Source: Candidatus Rokuibacteriota bacterium | GTDB lineage: Bacteria > Methylomirabilota > Methylomirabilia > Rokubacteriales > JACPHL01 | Direction: 5' to 3' | DNA: 11,700 nucleotides | Assembly (NCBI GenBank): GCA_016188625.1 | Contig: JACPHL010000066.1 | Span: 1-11,700, forward strand | Part shown: positions 4,846 through 11,700 of the stretch, in pieces | Layout of the letters: each line of letters begins with the position of its first letter | Position numbering within the stretch: the first letter of the stretch is position 1 | Translations under genes and position numbers: made by a program | Notes under the pieces: generated by a model | The model's input: only the letters and a program-made list of their open reading frames with translations | What the model was told of the DNA's origin: nothing | Database searches by the model: none

Positions 4846-5925
4846 ATGGACGAGGGATGGGACTGGGTGGCGCTCGCGATGGTGCCGGGGATCGGTCTGG
4901 CCCGCTACTACGCCCTCCTCGAGGCGTGGTCCCCCACCGAGCTCTTCGGGGTCTCCCGCCGGGATCTCGCGGCGCGGGTGGGCGGGGGCGTGGCCAGGGC
5001 CGTCGCGGGCTTTGACCGGGCGCGGGCCATCGCGCGGCAGCGCCGTGAGGCGGAGCGCGTCGGGGCGGCCCTCCTGACCCTGCGCGACGCCGGCTACCCG
5101 TCCGCGCTCCGGGCCATCCCGCTGCCGCCGCCGTTCCTGTTCGTCCGCGGCGCGCTGACCGCCGAGGACGCCCTGGCCATCGCCATCGTCGGCTCGCGCC
5201 GCCCTTCCCCCTACGGGGTGCGGACGGCCACGCGCCTGGCCGCGGACCTGGCGGCCCGAGGGGTCACCGTGGTCAGCGGCTTCGCCCGGGGGATCGACAC
5301 CGCCGCGCATCGCGGCGCCCTCGAGGCGGCCGGGCGGACGGTGGCGGTGCTGGGCTCCGGCGTGGACGCGGTCTATCCGCCCGAGAACCGCCGCCTGATC
5401 GAGGCGGTCACCCGCCAGGGGGCCATCGTCTCGGAGTTCCCCATGGGCACCCCGCCCCTGTCCGAGCACTTCCCGCGCCGGAACCGGGTGATCGCGGGCC
5501 TCGCCCTCGGGACCGCGGTCGTGGAGGCCGCCGAGCGGAGCGGGGCCCTCATCACCGCCGGGTGCGCGGGGGAGTTCGGCCGGGAGGTGTTCGCCGTCCC
5601 CGGCAACGTCACCTCGCCCGTCTCCGACGGGACCAACCGGCTCATCCAGGACGGGGCCAAGCTGGTCCGCGGATGGGAGGACGTGGTGGGCGAGCTCCCC
5701 GAGGTCTGGCGCCGCGCCCTCCGACCGGTCGCGGCCGTGGCGCGCCCCGCCGTGGGGGGGGCCGAAGGGACGCTGCTCGATCTCCTCTCGGACGAGCCCG
5801 TCCCGATCGACGCCCTGATCCGCGGGAGCGGGCTCCCCACGGGACAGGTGGCCGCCCTCCTCGTCACCCTCGAGCTCAAGGGCCTGGTCCGTCAGCTCCC
5901 CGGCCAGCGGTATACTCAGGCTTAG
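4846..5925 (+). CDS. dprA: DNA-protecting protein DprA (Smf)
   Basis: A 359-residue protein from ATG 4846. DprA binds incoming single-stranded DNA in the cytoplasm and loads RecA during natural transformation; it is also widespread in non-transforming bacteria. An N-terminal SAM/HhH-like part (WVALAMVPGIGLARYYALL) precedes the Rossmann-like DprA core with FLFVRG (98-102), IAIVGSRRPSPYG (112-124), SGFARGIDTAAHRGAL (144-159), VLGSGVDAVYPPEN (168-181), FPRRNRVIAGL (209-219) and GREVFAVPGN (245-254). The C-terminal 50 residues (LLDLLSDEPVPIDALI to VRQLPGQRY) form the winged-helix domain found in many DprA proteins. The in-frame GTG at 4816 would add ten residues but coincides with the predicted transcription start. 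The ATG has only a GGAG directly abutting it, so the start is moderately sure. The promoter lies directly upstream and topA follows after 4 bases. Confidence 0.93.
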   Translation: MDEGWDWVALAMVPGIGLARYYALLEAWSPTELFGVSRRDLAARVGGGVARAVAGFDRARAIARQRREAERVGAALLTLRDAGYPSALRAIPLPPPFLFVRGALTAEDALAIAIVGSRRPSPYGVRTATRLAADLAARGVTVVSGFARGIDTAAHRGALEAAGRTVAVLGSGVDAVYPPENRRLIEAVTRQGAIVSEFPMGTPPLSEHFPRRNRVIAGLALGTAVVEAAERSGALITAGCAGEFGREVFAVPGNVTSPVSDGTNRLIQDGAKLVRGWEDVVGELPEVWRRALRPVAAVARPAVGGAEGTLLDLLSDEPVPIDALIRGSGLPTGQVAALLVTLELKGLVRQLPGQRYTQA

Positions 5926-5929
5926 GAAG

Positions 5930-8033
5930 ATGCGTATCCGTCGCGCCCTCGTCGTCGTCGAATCGCCCGCCAAGGTGAAGACCATCCAGAAGTACCTGGA
6001 CAAGGGCTTCGTCGTGAAGGCCTCCCTCGGCCACGTCAAGGACCTCCCCTCCAACCGGCTCGGGGTGGACGTGGAGCGGGACTTCGCCCCGCAGTACGTG
6101 GCGCTCCGCGCCAAGTCGAAGGTCCTCCAGGAGCTCAAGCGCGCCGCGGCGGGGGCCGAGGCCCTCTACGTGGCCACCGACCCCGACCGCGAAGGGGAGG
6201 CCATCGGCTGGCACGTGGCCCAGGAGCTGGCCCTCCCGGCGGACAAGGTCTACCGTGTGCTCTTCAACGAGATCACCGAGAAGGCGATCAAGGCCGCCTT
6301 CAAGCACCCGGGCCGGATCGATCTCCGGAAGGTGGACGCCCAGCAGGCCCGGCGGGTCCTGGACCGCCTCGTCGGCTACAAGCTCTCCCCCCTCCTCTGG
6401 GCCAAGGTCCAGCGGGGCCTCTCGGCCGGGCGGGTCCAGTCGGTCGCCGTCCGCCTCGTCTGCGAGCGCGAGCGCGGGATCTCCGAGTTCGTCCCCCAGG
6501 AGTACTGGACCCTCGACGCCCGTCTGGCGGCCGGCGAGGCGCCACCGTTCGCCGCCGCGCTACGCGCGAAGGACGGGGAGAAGGTCGCCCTCGCCCGCGA
6601 GGCCGACGTCCAGGCGGTCATCCGAGAGCTCGACGGGCTGGCCTTCACGGTCTCGGCGGTCACCACCGGGGAGCGGAAGCGGAACCCCGCCCCGCCCTTC
6701 ATCACCTCGACCCTCCAGCAGGAGGCGGCCCGGAAGCTCCGCTTCTCCGCCCAGAAGACCATGCTGGTCGCCCAGCAGCTCTACGAGGGGGTCGAGCTGG
6801 ACGCCGAGGGGCCGGTCGGGCTCATCACCTACATGCGGACCGACTCGCCCCGGGTCGCCGCGGAGGCCCAGGCCGAGGCGCGGGAGTACATCGCCGGGCG
6901 CTTCGGGGCCGAGCACCTCCCCGAGCGGTCCCCGACCTACCGCGCCCGGCGGTCGGCCCAGGAGGCCCATGAGGCGATCCGCCCGACCAGCGCCCTCAGG
7001 CTCCCCCAGGCCCTGGCGGGATCGCTCACCCGGGACCAGCTGGCCCTCTACCGGCTTATCTGGGAGCGCTTCCTGGCCAGCCAGATGCGCCCGGCGGTCC
7101 GGGCTGCCCCCGCTCGCGATCGGGCAGCGCCTGGCCCTCCTGGGGCTCGAGCCCAAGCAGCACTTCACCCAGCCCCCGCCCCGGTACACGGAGGCCTCGC
7201 TGGTCAAGGAGCTCGAGGAGCAGGGGATCGGCCGCCCCTCGACCTACGCCACCATCCTCTCCACCATCCAGCAGCGGGGCTACGTCAATCGGGAGCGGGG
7301 CGGGGTCCTCGTCCCCAGCGAGCTGGGCCAGGTGGTCACCGGCCTCCTGGTGGCCAACTTCCCCGACGTGCTGGAGGTGGCCTTCACGGCGCAGATGGAG
7401 GAGTCCCTCGACCAGGTCGAGGAGGGCGGTCGGCCGTGGGTGGAGACGATCCGGACCTTCTACGAGCCCTTCGCCAAGGACCTCAAGCGCGCGCAGCGCG
7501 AGATGACGGACCTCAAGGAGGGGCGCCCCACCGACGAGATCTGCCCCCGCTGCGGGGCCCCGCTCCTCGAGCGCTGGGGGCGGTACGGGCGCTTCCTGGC
7601 CTGCTCGACCTTCCCCAAGTGCACCTTCACCCAGGACGTCGGCGACAACGGCCAGGCCGTCGAGCCCACGGGGGAGGTCTGCGACCGCTGCGGCAAGCCG
7701 ATGGTGGTCAAGGAGGGGCGGTACGGGCGCTTCCTGGCCTGCCAGGGCTATCCGCGGTGCCGGAACACCAAACCGATCCCCGTGGGGGTCGCCTGCCCCG
7801 AGCAGGGGTGCGACGGGGCCCTCACGGAGCGCCGCTCCCGGCGCGGGAAGGTCTACTACGCCTGCTCCAACTACCCGCGCTGCACCTTCATCCTCTGGCA
7901 GCGGCCGTTCCCCGAGCCCTGCCCCAAGTGCGGGGCGCCGTTCCTCGTGGAGCGCTCGAGCCGGGGGCGCCGGACCCTCGCCTGCAGCCTGCGGGGGTGC
8001 GACTATCGCCGCGACGCCGACGAGTCGGTCTGA
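5930..8033 (+). CDS. topA: DNA topoisomerase I, interrupted by an internal deletion and frame change
   Basis: Type IA topoisomerase, which relaxes negative supercoils. ATG 5930 follows the dprA stop by four bases with TAGGAAG as ribosome site. The first frame encodes residues 1-390: TOPRIM domain with catalytic E11 (VVESPAK) and DPDREGE at 84-90, SAGRVQSVAVRLVCERE (165-181), and the active tyrosine Y301 in TYMRTDSPR. After QMRPAV (about 7099) the frame loses similarity, and the protein resumes in a different frame at LPPLAIGQRLALLGLEPKQHF (from about 7101), through the conserved EEQGIGRPSTYATI, to four C-terminal zinc-ribbon modules (CPRCG, CDRCG, CPEQGC, CPKCG). The two parts total about 700 residues. 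The segment that normally joins them, about 55-65 residues, is missing, so this is a deletion not divisible by three, not a simple indel. A true lesion or an assembly error are both possible; topA is normally essential. Confidence 0.88.
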
Positions 8034-8163
8034 TGATCTGTCTGAGCAGGGTTTTTGGGGCGGCCGTGCGGGGATCCCGCGCTGAAGGGCGACCGGTCCC
8101 CGCGGGGGAGGCGTCGGTCCCGAGCGGAACGTTTAAGCGGAACGGCGCGGGTCCCCGCCGTGA

Positions 8164-8190
8164 GCGAGCCGGGTGGGGAAGCCGGCTCGC
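8164..8190 (+). other. perfect 9-bp inverted repeat (RNA hairpin or protein-binding site)
   Basis: GCGAGCCGG and CCGGCTCGC flank the 9-base loop GTGGGGAAG. It lies 15 bases before repeat copy B and about 150 bases before xerC. No T-run follows, so it is not a typical terminator. Operator, RNA-stability element or part of a larger repeat unit are all possible. Confidence 0.4.
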
Positions 8191-8205
8191 GGGCGGAACA
8201 CAACC

Positions 8206-8314
8206 AGGAGGGGCCCCGCCCGGCGAGCCACTGGCGGGTGCGCCGTGGAGCGTGTGGAGCGAGGGGCCGGTGCCTCCCGCGAGGCCGTCCGAAGAGGGCC
8301 GGGGTCTCCCTCCG
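8206..8314 (+). repeat. dispersed ~110-bp repeat, copy B
   Basis: About 87% identical to copy A (2613-2722, opposite strand); the two lie about 5.5 kb apart as inverted copies. Differences are mostly transitions and cluster in the second half, where copy B's terminal hairpin has decayed (GAAGAGGGCCGGGGTCTCCC). It ends about 23 bases before the xerC start. Confidence 0.8.
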
Positions 8315-8337
8315 AGTTCCCTGAGGAGACACCGCGG

Positions 8338-9210
8338 GTGACCGAGCCGATCGGGCAGTTCCTCCAGTACCTCAGGGTGGAGCGCGGAGCCTCCGCGCAC
8401 ACCCTCCGGGGCTACCGCCAGGACCTCGAGCAGTTCGCCCGGTTCCTCGAGGCCAGCGGGCTCGGCCCGCCCCTCGGGGCCGACGCCCGGGCGATCCGGG
8501 TCTGGCTGGCGCACTTCCACGACCTCGGCCTGGCGCGGACCTCCGTCGCCCGGAAGCTCGCCACCCTGCGGAGCTTCTATCGGTTCTGGGTGCGGCGGGG
8601 CCACCTCCGGCGCAATCCGGCCCGGGAGGTCGGCGGCCCGCGGCCCGGGACGCGCCTGCCGAGCTTTCTCCCCAAGGACGAGGCCCGCCATCTCATGGAG
8701 GCGCCCGTCCCCGACTCCTTCCAGGGGGCCCGGGACCGCGCCGTCCTGGAGACCCTCTACGCCACCGGGGTCCGGGTCGGCGAGCTGGCCGGCCTCGACC
8801 TGGACGACCTCGACCTCTCGGGGGCGACCCTCCGCGTCCACGGCAAGGGGGGGCGGGAGCGGATCGTCCCCATCGGGGGGAAGGCGCTGGAGGCGCTCCG
8901 GGTCTACCTGGCCCGGCGGGGGAGGGGGGAGGGGCCCCTCTTCCAGAACCGCCTCAGGGGGCGGCTCACGGTCCGGAGCCTGCACCGGATCGTCCGGGCT
9001 CGGGCCCGGGCGGCGGGCCTCTACCGCGCGGTGACCCCCCACACCCTGCGGCACACCTTCGCCACCCACCTCCTCGACGAGGGGGCGGACCTCCGGCTGA
9101 TCCAGGAGCTCCTCGGGCACGCGCGCCTGGCGACGACCCAGCGGTACACCCACGTGAGCGCGGACCACCTGATGCGGGTCTACGACCGCGCCCACCCCAG
9201 GGCCCGGTGA
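8338..9210 (+). CDS. xerC: tyrosine recombinase XerC
   Basis: A 290-residue tyrosine recombinase; with a partner (XerD) such enzymes resolve chromosome dimers at dif. The N-terminal SAM-like core-binding domain covers about residues 4-88 ([23 protein letters not shown]). The catalytic domain carries the full set: R146 ([10 protein letters not shown]), K170 (VHGKGGRER), H235 and R238 (HTLRH), H261 ([11 protein letters not shown]) and nucleophile Y270 (QRYTHV). The length is normal for XerC/D. The GTG at 8338, preceded by GAGGAG at about 8 bases, is chosen as start; the frame is open upstream to 8173 but that part is repeat sequence. The stop overlaps the hslV GTG start by four bases. The position next to hslVU, as in many bacteria, favours XerC over XerD or an integron or phage integrase. 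Confidence 0.93.
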   Translation: MTEPIGQFLQYLRVERGASAHTLRGYRQDLEQFARFLEASGLGPPLGADARAIRVWLAHFHDLGLARTSVARKLATLRSFYRFWVRRGHLRRNPAREVGGPRPGTRLPSFLPKDEARHLMEAPVPDSFQGARDRAVLETLYATGVRVGELAGLDLDDLDLSGATLRVHGKGGRERIVPIGGKALEALRVYLARRGRGEGPLFQNRLRGRLTVRSLHRIVRARARAAGLYRAVTPHTLRHTFATHLLDEGADLRLIQELLGHARLATTQRYTHVSADHLMRVYDRAHPRAR

Positions 9211-9758
9211 GGGCGCCCGTGCGCCGCGGCCGGATCGAGGCGACCACCGTGGTCTCGGTCCGCCATCGGGGGCGGGTGGCCATCGGGGCGGACGGGCAGG
9301 TGAGCCTGGGGCAGACGATCCTCAAGCACGGGGCGCGGAAGGTCCGTAAGGTCTACCACGACCGGGTCCTGGCGGGGTTCGCCGGGGCCGCGGCGGACGC
9401 CTTCACGCTCTTCGCCAAGTTCGAGGGGAAGCTCGAGGAGCATCGCGGCAACCTCCCGCGGGCCACCGTGGAGCTGGCCAAGGAGTGGCGGACCGATCGG
9501 TTCCTCCGCCGCCTGGAGGCCCTCCTGGCGGTCGCCGACCAGGAACACTCCTTCATCATCTCCGGGACCGGCGAGGTGATCGAGCCCGACGACGGCGTGA
9601 TCGGGATCGGGACGGGCGGCCCGTACGCCCTGGCCGCGGCCCGCGCCCTCATCGCCCACTCCGACCTCGACGCCAAGGGGATCGTGGAGGAGGCCATGCG
9701 GATCGCCGCGGCGATCTGCGTCTACACCAACGACCAGATCACCGTGGAAGAGCTCTAA
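9207..9758 (+). CDS. hslV: ATP-dependent protease subunit HslV (ClpQ)
   Basis: The proteolytic subunit of the HslUV (ClpYQ) protease, an N-terminal-threonine hydrolase that assembles as a double hexamer in the cytoplasm. The conserved mature N-terminus [19 protein letters not shown] starts at residue 13 when GTG 9207 is used, so a 12-residue propeptide would be removed to free the catalytic T13. GTG 9219 would leave an 8-residue propeptide and has a better-spaced GGTGAGGG site. The [42 protein letters not shown] and [15 protein letters not shown] segments are typical of HslV, as is the total length of 183. It overlaps xerC by four bases and hslU begins four bases after its stop, so HslV and HslU are likely made in linked amounts. 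Confidence 0.95.
   Translation: MRAPVRRGRIEATTVVSVRHRGRVAIGADGQVSLGQTILKHGARKVRKVYHDRVLAGFAGAAADAFTLFAKFEGKLEEHRGNLPRATVELAKEWRTDRFLRRLEALLAVADQEHSFIISGTGEVIEPDDGVIGIGTGGPYALAAARALIAHSDLDAKGIVEEAMRIAAAICVYTNDQITVEEL

Positions 9759-11700
<1,942 letters not shown>

Larger units (their letters stand above)
8034..8337 (+). other. gene-free gap between topA and xerC with hairpin, short direct repeats and repeat copy B
   Basis: No convincing gene is present. Open frames here are chance products of the high GC content, and the upstream in-frame extension of xerC from 8173 is made of repeat sequence. The gap holds two direct copies of AGCGGAACG (8123-8131 and 8136-8144), a perfect 9-bp stem (8164-8172 with 8182-8190, half-site GCGAGCCGG) around a 9-base loop, and repeat copy B. 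A T-run (GGGTTTTTGG, about 8048-8057) shortly after the topA stop has no clear preceding hairpin. Confidence 0.6.

Noticed and set aside
7085-7115. Programmed ribosomal frameshift in topA
   Set aside because: No slippery heptamer is evident, and conserved coding sequence is missing at the junction, so a frameshift alone would not restore a normal protein.
8123-8144. Two AGCGGAACG copies as the start of a CRISPR or iteron array
   Set aside because: Only two clear copies with no regular spacers; not enough for an array or origin call.
8173-8337. Longer xerC with 55 additional N-terminal residues
   Set aside because: The extra residues come from the dispersed repeat (the same peptide pattern appears after yeeE) and are not part of a recombinase N-terminus; GTG 8338 has a suitable ribosome site.

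Overview
This is a very GC-rich bacterial window (wobble positions almost always G or C, frequent GTG starts, 4-base stop/start overlaps). Gene content and order (dprA, topA, xerC, hslV, hslU, argB) fit a deep-branching Gram-negative lineage such as Rokubacteria/Methylomirabilota or a deltaproteobacterial relative. That placement is inference; no rRNA or other marker is present.

Left part (1-3697): accessory sulfur-handling genes. The 3' end of a 42-residue-repeat (YVTN-type) beta-propeller protein is followed by a tight array on the + strand: a DsrE-family protein (569-898), a second DsrE-family protein (910-1341), a third (1357-1740) and a TusA-like protein (1737-2015). After a hairpin-rich gap comes a fourth DsrE-family protein (2195-2608), and convergent to it a YeeE/YedE-family membrane transporter (about 2717-3697, - strand). 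This looks like a sulfane-sulfur import and relay module: YeeE would bring in thiosulfate or a similar compound, and TusA and DsrE proteins would pass sulfur along as persulfides.

The main discovery is in the second DsrE gene. Its apparent stop (TGA 1210-1212) is followed in the same frame by 42 more codons that complete the DsrE fold. The TGA falls exactly where TusD/DsrE proteins carry their active-site cysteine. A 6-bp hairpin with a G-rich loop starts 13 bases after the TGA, as expected of a bacterial SECIS element. The gene therefore very probably encodes a selenocysteine-containing sulfur carrier of 143 residues, and conventional gene calling would cut it at residue 100.

Middle and right part (3781-11700): mostly housekeeping genes on the + strand. 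A YbgF/CpoB-like lipoprotein with coiled coil and TPRs has its own promoter. A near-consensus sigma-70 promoter (TTGACT, 16 bp, TATAAT) precedes dprA, followed by topA. topA is broken in this sequence: about 55-65 codons are missing near 7100 and the reading frame changes there. After a 304-base gap come the closely coupled xerC, hslV, hslU and argB (argB runs off the window).

A roughly 110-base dispersed repeat occurs twice in opposite orientations (2613-2722 on the - strand, 8206-8314 on the + strand, about 87% identical). The first copy lies at the 3' end of yeeE, which has no in-frame stop where the protein should end. I saw no tRNA, rRNA, CRISPR array or transposase gene.
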